Origin: CAZFVY01 sp964522665
GTDB lineage: Bacteria; Verrucomicrobiota; Verrucomicrobiia; Limisphaerales; CAZFVY01
Assembly: GCA_964522665.1 (NCBI GenBank)
Contig: CAZFVY010000172.1
Coordinates: forward strand, 1-8,202
Direction of reading: 5' to 3'
Length of the DNA: 8,202 nt
A program made the position numbers and the translations under genes. Positions 1-6,432 of the stretch are shown here, piece after piece. The notes under the pieces are model-generated. The model was not told the origin of the DNA, ran no database searches, and worked only from the letters and a program-made list of their open reading frames with translations. Numbering within the stretch: the first letter of the stretch is position 1; every line of letters begins with the position of its first letter.

Positions 1-36
1 GGCTTGTCGCGCCGAAGCGAGAGCGAAGGCGGAGCG

Positions 37-52
37 GAGCCTCGCCCCACCA
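37..52. repeat. 16-bp direct repeat, copy 1
   Basis: GAGCCTCGCCCCACCA occurs here and again, identical and in the same orientation, at 3402-3417. Both copies lie outside genes, and each has a GGCTTG upstream at a different distance (1-6 here, 3394-3399 there). A 16-base exact match between two intergenic stretches 3.4 kb apart is unlikely by chance, so this is probably the core of a dispersed intergenic repeat family. Confidence 0.6.
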
Positions 53-152
53 TTCACTGGGGCGCATTCTTGGCTTGATCGTGCCGCGGCGAGAAAAGCT
101 GCCACTCAACGCGCTCACTGGCCACGCAACTGACTATGCGGCAAAGCTTTAT

Positions 153-184
153 CGCTTAAGTAAGCGCCATTCCCCGCTTCGGGG
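153..184. repeat. Two adjacent inverted repeats
   Basis: CGCTTA (153-158) and TAAGCG (161-166) form a 6-bp inverted repeat with only two bases between the arms. That is too tight for an RNA hairpin but suits a dimeric DNA-binding protein. Five bases on, CCCCG (172-176) and CGGGG (180-184) pair around a CTT loop. No T-run follows, so it is not a convincing terminator. Both lie just upstream of an open frame of uncertain reality. Confidence 0.4.
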
Positions 185-376
185 TTGAACGGGCCCGAGC
201 CGATTCCTCGAAACATCGCGGTGGCAGACGTGAAACGACAGATGCCGCTGCGCCCTCGGACTGCAGTCTGGCACCCGCCTGCGCTACGCTACGGCGCGGC
301 AAGAGCGCAGCGCGACACCGCTTTGGGCGTCGAACGCAGCGGCGCACCCGCTTGGCCGTTTTATCAACCGGATGAG

Positions 377-673
377 ATGGCTCTCATCGCCTCACTCCGG
401 CGAAGCCACGGCGAACTTCGCTGGCTCATCGACGCTCCAGGTCACGTCTTCGGCGCCGATGAAAGAAACGAGCTGATCGGTTGGATTTACCTAATGGAGT
501 GTTTTGGTTGGGATGCGTATCTCTTTGCGTCACCGTATCACGGGAAGATGTTGCAAATCTTTGACGAGGATTTCATTAGGATTATTTCGTCTCAGTCCGA
601 CCATTTTGGTGAAGCCAGGGAAATTGCGCGCGCGAATGAGCTTAAGACTCGCGGAGGCGCTCCAGTGGCATAA
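377..673 (+). CDS. Hypothetical protein, 98 aa
   Basis: I do not recognise this protein. From the ATG at 377 it is 98 residues, probably soluble and cytoplasmic. The middle (RNELIGWIYLMECFGWDAY) is hydrophobic and aromatic-rich, unlike chance translation of GC-rich DNA, and the later IFDEDFIRII is acidic/hydrophobic like a folded domain. Base composition is more AT-rich here than in the repeat-like DNA to the left. The frame is open back to a TTG at 185 (162 aa), with a possible GTG at 221 and ATG at 242. The upstream translation looks like repeat read-through, although the eight residues before Met377 (WPFYQPDE) look protein-like, so the true start may be earlier or the gene may be a 5'-truncated remnant. 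No ribosome binding site is visible before 377. It stands alone, about 340 bases before the oxidase gene. Confidence 0.4.
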   Translation: MALIASLRRSHGELRWLIDAPGHVFGADERNELIGWIYLMECFGWDAYLFASPYHGKMLQIFDEDFIRIISSQSDHFGEAREIARANELKTRGGAPVA

Positions 674-930
674 CCACGTCGTTTCCGCGATTGTTCGCGC
701 GCTTGGTAACGTAGCACACGGTTGTCGTCTTCGAGGTTCGGAGTCTCCGCGTATTCGGAAAATATTAACGGGTGGCAGGGGATGCCTACGGTGGCCCCGC
801 GGCACGGCGCAACCTTGGGCTTGAAGACAGAACCCGCCTCGGGGAGGGTCGGGCTACGCCGGCTAGGCCACGGCCAAAATCCCTCGCTGCCGGCCTGCTC
901 AGATTTTTCAAACACGTCGTAAGAAATCTA

Positions 931-959
931 TTGACACGTCGAACGAGTTACGGTTAGAT
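931..959 (+). promoter_or_regulatory. Possible sigma-70 promoter of the oxidase gene
   Basis: A perfect -35 hexamer TTGACA is at 931-936. A poor -10 match, TTAGAT, follows at 954-959 after 17 bases. TAGATA at 955-960 and GATAAC at 957-962 are alternatives with 18- and 20-base spacing. The -35 overlaps the second copy of the ACACGTCG motif, a plausible site for a regulator. The weak -10 suggests help from an activator, or that this is not the promoter. Confidence 0.4.
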
Positions 960-997
960 AACACGCACTTGGACTAATCACAGTGCGGTTTGCGCGG

Positions 998-1003
998 AAA
1001 GGA
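998..1003 (+). promoter_or_regulatory. Ribosome binding site of the oxidase gene
   Basis: AAAGGA lies 12 bases before the ATG at 1016, slightly farther than ideal. It supports that start. An ATG at 1003 is out of frame with the gene. Confidence 0.45.
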
Positions 1004-1015
1004 TGACGTGTTATT

Positions 1016-3286
1016 ATGAGGAGCTTTTTACCAAGACTAAAATCGTCGGCTGAATCAAGTTGTACGCCTTGCATCGATCCGGCTACGGGCAAGATTTTCA
1101 AGCTATTGCCCTATTGCTTCCTGGACACGGCCACGGTTTCCTACCAGGACTGGCTGGTCAATACCCCGAAGCAGTTAGCCGATCTAAGCGGTAAGAACGT
1201 TAAGATCGCCATCATTGGCGCCGGGCCGGGCGGGTTGTCGCTCGGGTTCGAGTTGCTGCGGGCGGGCTGCGCCAATTTCACCCTGTTCGAAGCGACGGAC
1301 CGGATAGGCGGGCGTTTCTACTCCTACAAACTGGACGACGTGAACATGGCGGAGCTTGGGGCCATGCGTTTCCCGCCGACGGAGAACTGTCTCTATTGGT
1401 ATATCCAGTATCTGCAGAACGCTTTCGCGGCGAAGCAACAACCGCATGAGATCAAGTTAAATCCTAACTTCCCCGATCCGGGATTAGTTCCGACGCTGGT
1501 CTCCTATCGGGGTCAGTTGCACACCATTACACCGGGCGGGCAGACGCCCCCGGAGTTCAAGGTGGTGAGCGATGGGTGGACCGCATTCGTCACGACCACG
1601 GATAACATCGCGCTCGGCGACGGCACGACCCTGGCGCCGCCCGCCAAGATCATGGGGTGGTTGAATAAGAACAACCCAGCCACCTTTAATCCAGTGCTGG
1701 CCACCAACGCGTGGCAGGACTATCTCAACACCTTCAAAGATAGAACCTTCGTCGAGGGGGTGATGGATATTTTCTGCCAGCCGAACGCGCCCGGGGGAAC
1801 GCCGTGGTCGTATCCGGAAGACATTGAGATATTTGGCACGGTCGGCACCGGCATCGGCGGTTACTCGCCGCTGTTCGACGTTAGTTTTTGCGAGCTGATG
1901 CGATTCATCTTCAATGGCTTGGAGGACTGCCACGCCCAGATCGTGACCGGCACCGATTCGGTAATGGGCGGCCTGGCGGATTGCGTCGTCAACGGCGGAA
2001 CCGATACGGTAAGAACGCATATTAAGCTAAACACCGCCGTCGGCCAGATCGTACCGTCGATCGATGGGCAAACGGTTGCGCTTTACGATGCCGCCAACGC
2101 GCTCATCGGTGATGGTTTTACTCATTTGGTCGTGGCGACGACGCATAACTCGGCCCAAATCGACCTGAAGATCGATCCCCGCTGGCAATCGCCGGTCGGG
2201 AATGACAATAGCGTCCCTGAGAAACTGGTCCCGATGAATATGCGGGAGGCGATTTCTAACATCCACATGGCGCAATCGAGCAAGTTCTTTATCAAGGTCA
2301 AGCCGTGGTGGCGGGAGGACTCGTCGCGCATCCGTTGTATCACGACGGATACACCGATGGAGAATTTCTACACGCTCGAATATTCACCGACATCGCCCGA
2401 GGCGGTCTGCTTGATGAATTACGTTTGGGAAGATGTTTCCCAGAAGTCCGAGGCGCTGGTCGATATCGACGAGCGATACCAGCGGTTCCGCGATGATCTC
2501 GGCAAGATCACGCCCGGGCACGAGTATATTCTCGACAGCATGCCCGACCACGCGACGAACGAGAACGCGGTAAAGATCGATTGGCAAACGCAGAAACATT
2601 ACTACGGCGCGTTCATGCTGAATCATCCAGTCCAGGAATACATGCTCAGCACGACCTTCTTTAACTTTCTGGACCCGAAGCCGCTGGCCAAGGTCTATTT
2701 CATCGGTGACAGCTTCCACTTTATCGGTGGCTGGGTGGAAGGCGCGTTCCAGACGGCGCTCAACGTGTTCTGCGCCATCGCGACCAGCGTAGGGGCCACG
2801 GTGAACAACCGGAGCCAGAGTCCCTTGACTCTGAATCGGAATCTGTTGATCTACGACAATCCCCCCAACAACAGTATGTCCACCTCCTTTGGCCCGCACG
2901 GCGGAGTCGGAGGCAACCAGCCGTTTTCGGCGGCGATCACGCCAACCAGCTCGGTCGTTATTTACGCGGACGGCTCGCGCGTCCGGGGGATCAAAATCGA
3001 TGGCAAGGTCTTCGGCACGAGCGCCGGAGCTGAGTATCCGATCGGAACGCTCGCCTTGAACGCGGTGGTCGCGCTGAAAGTTTACCTCTTTTACGACCTA
3101 AGTTCAGCGGACCTCAAAACCGGCCGGGTGCGTTGCGTCAAGATCAACGACGTGGTTTATGGCGCGACGCCGAAGTCCGGCGACGTGCCGTATGAATTCG
3201 CGACGCTAACGCCGTACGGGATCAAAACAATTCTGGGTACCACCGGCGCCGATGTCGATCGGATTGGTTTTGTTTTGGCCAAGTAG
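1016..3286 (+). CDS. FAD-dependent amino-acid oxidase (TMO/LAAO type) with C-terminal jacalin-like domain
   Basis: A 756-residue flavoprotein, predicted to oxidise the amine of an amino acid using FAD. The dinucleotide-binding motif GAGPGG is at 68-73 in KIAIIGAGPGG, the conserved FEATDRIGGR is at 91-100, and AELGAMRFPPTEN is at 112-124. The C-terminal FAD-contact region YFIGDSFHFIGGWVEGAF is at 561-578. AELGAMRFPP, FPDPGLVPT (152-160) and the PPEFKVVSDGW stretch (178-188) closely resemble tryptophan 2-monooxygenase (IaaM) and related L-amino-acid oxidases, so indole-acetamide or 2-oxo-acid formation is possible; the substrate is inferred, not seen. IaaM-type enzymes are about 560 residues, and here about 130 follow the core. 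Residues 625-754 carry FGPHGGVGG, ADGSRVRGI and a terminal GADVDRIGF, matching the layout of jacalin-type lectins, including the sugar-loop GxxxD (Gly744-Asp748). No signal peptide or twin-arginine motif is visible. Base composition is less GC-rich than in the following operon. The gene stands alone, with no convincing terminator after it. Confidence 0.88.
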   Translation: MRSFLPRLKSSAESSCTPCIDPATGKIFKLLPYCFLDTATVSYQDWLVNTPKQLADLSGKNVKIAIIGAGPGGLSLGFELLRAGCANFTLFEATDRIGGRFYSYKLDDVNMAELGAMRFPPTENCLYWYIQYLQNAFAAKQQPHEIKLNPNFPDPGLVPTLVSYRGQLHTITPGGQTPPEFKVVSDGWTAFVTTTDNIALGDGTTLAPPAKIMGWLNKNNPATFNPVLATNAWQDYLNTFKDRTFVEGVMDIFCQPNAPGGTPWSYPEDIEIFGTVGTGIGGYSPLFDVSFCELMRFIFNGLEDCHAQIVTGTDSVMGGLADCVVNGGTDTVRTHIKLNTAVGQIVPSIDGQTVALYDAANALIGDGFTHLVVATTHNSAQIDLKIDPRWQSPVGNDNSVPEKLVPMNMREAISNIHMAQSSKFFIKVKPWWREDSSRIRCITTDTPMENFYTLEYSPTSPEAVCLMNYVWEDVSQKSEALVDIDERYQRFRDDLGKITPGHEYILDSMPDHATNENAVKIDWQTQKHYYGAFMLNHPVQEYMLSTTFFNFLDPKPLAKVYFIGDSFHFIGGWVEGAFQTALNVFCAIATSVGATVNNRSQSPLTLNRNLLIYDNPPNNSMSTSFGPHGGVGGNQPFSAAITPTSSVVIYADGSRVRGIKIDGKVFGTSAGAEYPIGTLALNAVVALKVYLFYDLSSADLKTGRVRCVKINDVVYGATPKSGDVPYEFATLTPYGIKTILGTTGADVDRIGFVLAK

Positions 3287-3616
3287 TCGGGATAATCACC
3301 GGTAATGCGGTTCGACTGAACCAAGTTGGAACGGCGGCGTTTCGGCGGGATCGAGCGTTGGTTCCCAAACCGGACTCCGCGGCGCTTTTTCAGGGCTTGG
3401 CGAGCCTCGCCCCACCAAACTTAGCGTGGCGTTTCGACGAGGGTTCGCTGCTCGACTCGTTCCAGTGACATCGCGTTGCGATGTCTCGATCGGGCCGACT
3501 TGAGGCGTCGGTCCAGAGTGATCCAAGACGTCAACAACTCGACGTTGCGCCCGACGGTCTTAGGTTGCGCCGAACACCCTTGACTTGGGGGGAAGCGCCG
3601 TGTTACCCCGCCGGGT
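3287..3616. other. Intergenic stretch between oxidase and operon, repeat-bearing
   Basis: No gene is supported. A 5-bp hairpin (GGTTC 3309-3313, GAACC 3318-3322) follows the oxidase stop but has no T-run, so termination there is unproven. The 16-bp repeat copy is at 3402-3417, and the sequence around it forms a small inverted repeat (GGCGA 3399-3403, TCGCC 3407-3411). GTTGCGCCCGA at 3544-3554 and GTTGCGCCGA at 3564-3573 are near-copies 20 bases apart. A TTGACT at 3580-3585 could be a -35, but I see no acceptable -10 at the right distance. Both minus-strand frames through here are low-complexity and look like repeat read-through. Confidence 0.5.
3402..3417. repeat. 16-bp direct repeat, copy 2
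   Basis: This is identical to bases 37-52 (GAGCCTCGCCCCACCA). The copy sits in a short inverted repeat, GGCGA-GCC-TCGCC at 3399-3411, that is not preserved in the same form around copy 1. Confidence 0.6.
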
Positions 3617-5035
3617 ATGCGGCGCCATCGTTTTTCGCTTCGACCCGTTCTTCTCCGAACCCTTTTCGCGCGGCAACTCGTGGCGGCGTTCGGTTCGCGA
3701 TTGGCGACGGTGGCGCTTTCGGCGACGCTGATCGCGGGCGCGGCGCGGGCGGATGATTGGCCGCAGTGGCTGGGGCCGCAGCGGGACGCGGTGTGGCGGG
3801 AGACGGGCATCGTCAAAAGCTTCCCGGCGGAGGGGTTGCCGAAGCGGTGGCGGGTCGAGGTGGGCGGCGGTTACGCGGGACCGGCGGTGGCGCAGGGACG
3901 GGTTTATCTGATGGACCGGATTCTGGCGCCGACGAACAGCCTGCCGGCCAGCGGATTCGCGAAGGCGAAGTTGCAGGGCCAGGAACGGGTCCTGTGCGTC
4001 AATGAGGCCGATGGCAAGCTACTTTGGGTCCGCGCTTATGATTGTCCGTACGACGTGATGTATCCCGCGGGGCCGCGCGTCACGCCGGCGGTCGGCGGCG
4101 GCAAGGTTTATACGCTCGGGACGATGGGCGATCTTTATTGCCTGGACGCCGCGACGGGTGCGGTTTTGTGGTCGCACGATTTCAAGAGCGATTACGGAAT
4201 CGAGCCCCCCGTGTGGGGTTTTTCGGGGCATCCGCTGATTGATGGGAGCAGAATGATCTGCCTCGCGCGCGGCGCCGGCACGACGGCGGTGGCGTTCGAC
4301 AAAAACACCGGCAAGGAAGTCTGGCGCGCGCTCTCGGCGAAAGAGCCGGGTTACGCGCCGCCGATGATCTTCGAGGCCGGCGGGAAGCGGCAATTGATCA
4401 TCTGGCATCCGGAAGCGATCAACTCGCTGAACCCGGAGACGGGCGAAGTCTATTGGTCGGAACCGTTCACCGCGAAACAGGGGATGTCGATCTCGACCCC
4501 GCGGCGGGACGGCGATCAACTTTTCTTCACCTGCTTCTACAACGGCTCGATCATGTTGAAATTGGACGAGAGCAAGCCGGCGGCCAGCGTCGTCTGGCGC
4601 CGTTCGGGCAAGAACGAACAGAACACCGACGCGCTCCACAGCGTGATGAGCACGCCCGTGCTCGAGAACGGCTACATCTATGGGGTCTGCAGTTACGGTC
4701 AACTCCGCGCGTTGAGGGCCGACAACGGCGACCGCGTGTGGGAGACGCTGGCGGCGACGGTCGATGGCAAGGAGGCCCGTTGGGGCAATGCCTTCATCGT
4801 TAAGAACGGCGACCGGTATTTTCTATGCAACGAAAAAGGCGACCTGATCATCGCCGAACTCAACCCGGCGGGTTATCACGAAATCAGCCGGACGCATCTG
4901 CTGGAGCCGACGAACATCGCGGCGGGCCGGCCGCTGGTCTGGTCGCATCCGGCCTTCGCGGATCGCTGCGTTTTCGCGCGCAATGACAAAGAGCTGATTT
5001 GCGTGAGCCTGGCGGACACCGGGTCGGCGAAGTGA
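3617..5035 (+). CDS. Exported PQQ-like beta-propeller (BamB-like) repeat protein
   Basis: 472 residues. An Arg-rich N-terminus is followed by a hydrophobic stretch (about 30-41) and an Ala-x-Ala site (GAARA, cut predicted after residue 45), so it is probably exported to the periplasm. The mature protein opens DDWPQWLGPQRD, typical of PQQ-like propeller proteins in Planctomycetes and Verrucomicrobia. About eight blade units follow, each ending in a pattern like LYCLDAATGAVLW: near 125-138, 162-185, 212-236, 260-280, 302-327, 352-375, 401-415 and 450-464. Such propellers often act as scaffolds. No quinoprotein dehydrogenase catalytic residues or haem site (CxxCH) are evident, so an enzymatic role is not supported. 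The start is uncertain: ATG 3617 gives a long n-region and has no clear ribosome binding site, and GTG 3680 would give a more compact signal peptide. The last four bases overlap the permease start, making this the first gene of a three-gene operon. Its partner or ligand is unknown. Confidence 0.85.
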   Translation: MRRHRFSLRPVLLRTLFARQLVAAFGSRLATVALSATLIAGAARADDWPQWLGPQRDAVWRETGIVKSFPAEGLPKRWRVEVGGGYAGPAVAQGRVYLMDRILAPTNSLPASGFAKAKLQGQERVLCVNEADGKLLWVRAYDCPYDVMYPAGPRVTPAVGGGKVYTLGTMGDLYCLDAATGAVLWSHDFKSDYGIEPPVWGFSGHPLIDGSRMICLARGAGTTAVAFDKNTGKEVWRALSAKEPGYAPPMIFEAGGKRQLIIWHPEAINSLNPETGEVYWSEPFTAKQGMSISTPRRDGDQLFFTCFYNGSIMLKLDESKPAASVVWRRSGKNEQNTDALHSVMSTPVLENGYIYGVCSYGQLRALRADNGDRVWETLAATVDGKEARWGNAFIVKNGDRYFLCNEKGDLIIAELNPAGYHEISRTHLLEPTNIAAGRPLVWSHPAFADRCVFARNDKELICVSLADTGSAK

Positions 5036-6432
5036 AATCGGACCGCGAAAAGTTGGGGGCGGCGGAGGGCACGCCGGCGGCGGGCGGCGAGTCGGCGGCG
5101 CCGCATCTGGCGCGCCGGCTGGGGTTGTTCGACACGACGATGCTGGTCATGGGCGGAATCGTGGGCGCGGGGATCTTCATGAACCCGACGATTGTCGCCC
5201 AAAGGGTCCACACGCCGGCATTGATTCTGGGGGTGTGGTTGCTGGGCGGATTGATCGCGATGGCGGGGGCGTTCATTTACGCGGAACTGGCGTGCTGGCG
5301 ACCGTCGGTGGGCGGCCAATACGCCTACTTGCGGGAGGCGCAGCATCCGTTGATCGCGTTTCTGTATGGGTGGGCGTTGCTGCTGGTGATCCAGACGGGC
5401 GGGATGGCGGCGGTGGCGGTCACGTTCGCCCGGTATTTTCTCGAATTGACTCACGCGGGCGCGGGACCGCGCGCGGAGAGTCTCGTTGCGGCGTCCGCGT
5501 TGGCCGGGTTGACGCTGGTCAACTGCGGCGGCGTCCGCGCGGGGAGCGCCGTGCAAAGCGCGCTGATGGCGTTGAAGATTCTCGCGATCGCGACGTTGAT
5601 TGGCGCGGGGCTGGCGCTGGGCGCCGGGCCGCACGAGGCCGCCGCGGCGCCGGCGACCGCGGCGTCGCCGTTCGAGTGGTTGACGGCGGTGGGCGCGGCG
5701 ATGGTTCCGGTGCTGTTCGCGTACGGCGGCTGGCAGACCGCGAGTTTCGTCGCCGGGGAAGTGCGCGATCCGCGGAGGAATCTGCCGTTGGGGCTGGTGA
5801 TCGGCGTGACCGGCGTGATCGTCCTTTACACCGGGGTCAGCCTGGTTTGTTTGAAGGCGCTGGGCGCGGAAGGGCTGGCCCGGACGCCGGCGCCGGCCTC
5901 GGCGACGATGCGAGCGGCCTTCGGGGAAGGCGGCGTGCGATTCATCGCGGCGGGGATCGCCATCTCGACGCTCGGATTCTTGAGTCAGGGGATGTTGACG
6001 GCGCCGCGCGTTTATTTCGCGATGGCCGAGGATGGCTTGTTCTTCAAGAGCGTCGGCTGGCTGCATCCGCGCACGCGGGTTCCGGTGGTCGCCATCGCGC
6101 TGCAAGGGGTCCTGGCGATGATCATCGCCATGTCCGGCGGCTACGACCAGATTCTCAATTATGTGGTGTCGGTCGATTTCATCGCGTTCGGGCTGACGGG
6201 CGTCTGCGTGTTCGTCTTTCGGCGGCGGGCGGCGGCGGCGGGCGAGGACGCGCCGGATCGCTTCCAGATACCCGGACATCCTTTCACGACGCTGTTTTTC
6301 ATCGGGGCATGCTGGCTGGTCGTGTTGAACACGATTTACAAATACCCGACGAACAGCCTGGTGGGCCTGGGAATTCTGCTGGCGGGATTGCCAGCGTATG
6401 TTTTTTGGCGTGGTTGGAGGAAAAGCAAATGA
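5032..6432 (+). CDS. APC-superfamily amino-acid permease
   Basis: 466 residues from GTG 5032, chosen because it forms a GTGA overlap with the upstream stop codon. A TTG at 4999 would add 11 residues inside the upstream gene. The protein is a multi-pass membrane transporter, about 12 segments by eye, predicted to move amino acids across the cytoplasmic membrane. Family marks: GGIVGAGIF in TM1 (41-49), the unwound helix that binds the substrate backbone; FIYAELACWRPSVGGQYAYL (81-100); FAYGGWQTASFVAGEVRDP (229-247) in TM6 and the following loop; and PRVYFAMAEDGLFF (325-338) after TM8. These fit the LAT/YfnA-like part of the amino acid-polyamine-organocation family. A soluble tail of about 30 residues rich in Gly, Ala and Glu precedes TM1. 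The substrate cannot be read from sequence. Coupling to an aminotransferase suggests an amino acid that is transaminated after uptake. Confidence 0.88.
   Translation: MKSDREKLGAAEGTPAAGGESAAPHLARRLGLFDTTMLVMGGIVGAGIFMNPTIVAQRVHTPALILGVWLLGGLIAMAGAFIYAELACWRPSVGGQYAYLREAQHPLIAFLYGWALLLVIQTGGMAAVAVTFARYFLELTHAGAGPRAESLVAASALAGLTLVNCGGVRAGSAVQSALMALKILAIATLIGAGLALGAGPHEAAAAPATAASPFEWLTAVGAAMVPVLFAYGGWQTASFVAGEVRDPRRNLPLGLVIGVTGVIVLYTGVSLVCLKALGAEGLARTPAPASATMRAAFGEGGVRFIAAGIAISTLGFLSQGMLTAPRVYFAMAEDGLFFKSVGWLHPRTRVPVVAIALQGVLAMIIAMSGGYDQILNYVVSVDFIAFGLTGVCVFVFRRRAAAAGEDAPDRFQIPGHPFTTLFFIGACWLVVLNTIYKYPTNSLVGLGILLAGLPAYVFWRGWRKSK
6416..6420 (+). promoter_or_regulatory. Ribosome binding site of the aminotransferase gene
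   Basis: GGAGG lies inside the last codons of the permease gene, 8 bases before the ATG at 6429. It is the strongest Shine-Dalgarno site in the window and fixes the aminotransferase start, although its frame stays open far upstream. Confidence 0.75.

Larger units (their letters stand above)
1..376. other. Left-flank non-coding DNA with short repeats
   Basis: I can support no gene here. The stretch holds a 16-bp repeat copy (37-52), two neighbouring inverted repeats (153-166 and 172-184) and a 10-bp perfect palindrome GACTGCAGTC at 259-268. The palindrome is followed by low-complexity text of the GCGCTACGCTACGG kind. Such PstI-centred palindromic intergenic repeats resemble dispersed repeats seen in verrucomicrobial genomes, but that is recollection rather than a search. 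A frame is open from the TTG at 185 into the next ORF. Its translation over 185-340 is rich in Arg, Ala and Pro and looks like read-through of the repeat. Confidence 0.5.
674..1015. other. Intergenic stretch upstream of the oxidase
   Basis: The first 230 bases hold no gene I can support. Frames are open on both strands (592-915 on the minus strand is the longest), but none has a start signal or recognisable protein. Bases 830-900 are GC-rich with GGCC/GCCGGC clusters. From about 900 the DNA turns AT-rich and carries the likely promoter and ribosome binding site of the oxidase gene. An 8-bp ACACGTCG motif is repeated at 912-919 and 934-941, with a near-copy in inverted orientation (TGACGTGT) at 1004-1011. 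Confidence 0.5.

Noticed and set aside
504..824. 106-codon + strand frame overlapping the short ORF
   Set aside because: The translation is basic and cysteine-rich without any motif, and most of it is out-of-frame reading of the 377-673 ORF and intergenic DNA.
592..915. 107-codon minus-strand frame with a fairly protein-like section (NLEDDNRVLRYQAREQ)
   Set aside because: It has no start signal and no recognised domain, and overlaps the 3' end of the short + strand ORF. It could be a repeat-derived frame; a homology search would settle it.
972..979. GACTAATC shared with the tetR operator (7650-7657) as a common regulator site
   Set aside because: The match is only 8 bases and the inverted-repeat arms are absent at 972-979.
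1484..2899. Several minus-strand frames opposite the oxidase gene
   Set aside because: The + strand frame here carries clear flavoprotein motifs end to end, and these are shadows.
3309..3322. Hairpin GGTTC-GACT-GAACC as terminator of the oxidase gene
   Set aside because: The stem is only 5 bp and no T-run follows.
3296..3816. Two overlapping minus-strand frames before the propeller gene
   Set aside because: They run through the repeat core and into the antisense of the signal-peptide region, are low in complexity and have no ribosome binding site.
4999..5031. TTG start giving an 11-residue longer permease
   Set aside because: It sits inside the upstream gene and lacks a ribosome binding site; GTG 5032 gives the typical 4-base overlap.
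4876..6279. 467-codon open frame on the minus strand
   Set aside because: It lies opposite the permease and propeller genes, is dominated by Arg, His, Gln and Pro in the manner of antisense GC-rich codons, and shows no domain.
5235..6428. Open frame continuing about 400 codons upstream of the aminotransferase
   Set aside because: The translation is Arg/Gly-rich shadow of the permease gene. The GGAGG at 6416 and ATGA overlap place the true start at 6429, so this is not a fusion.
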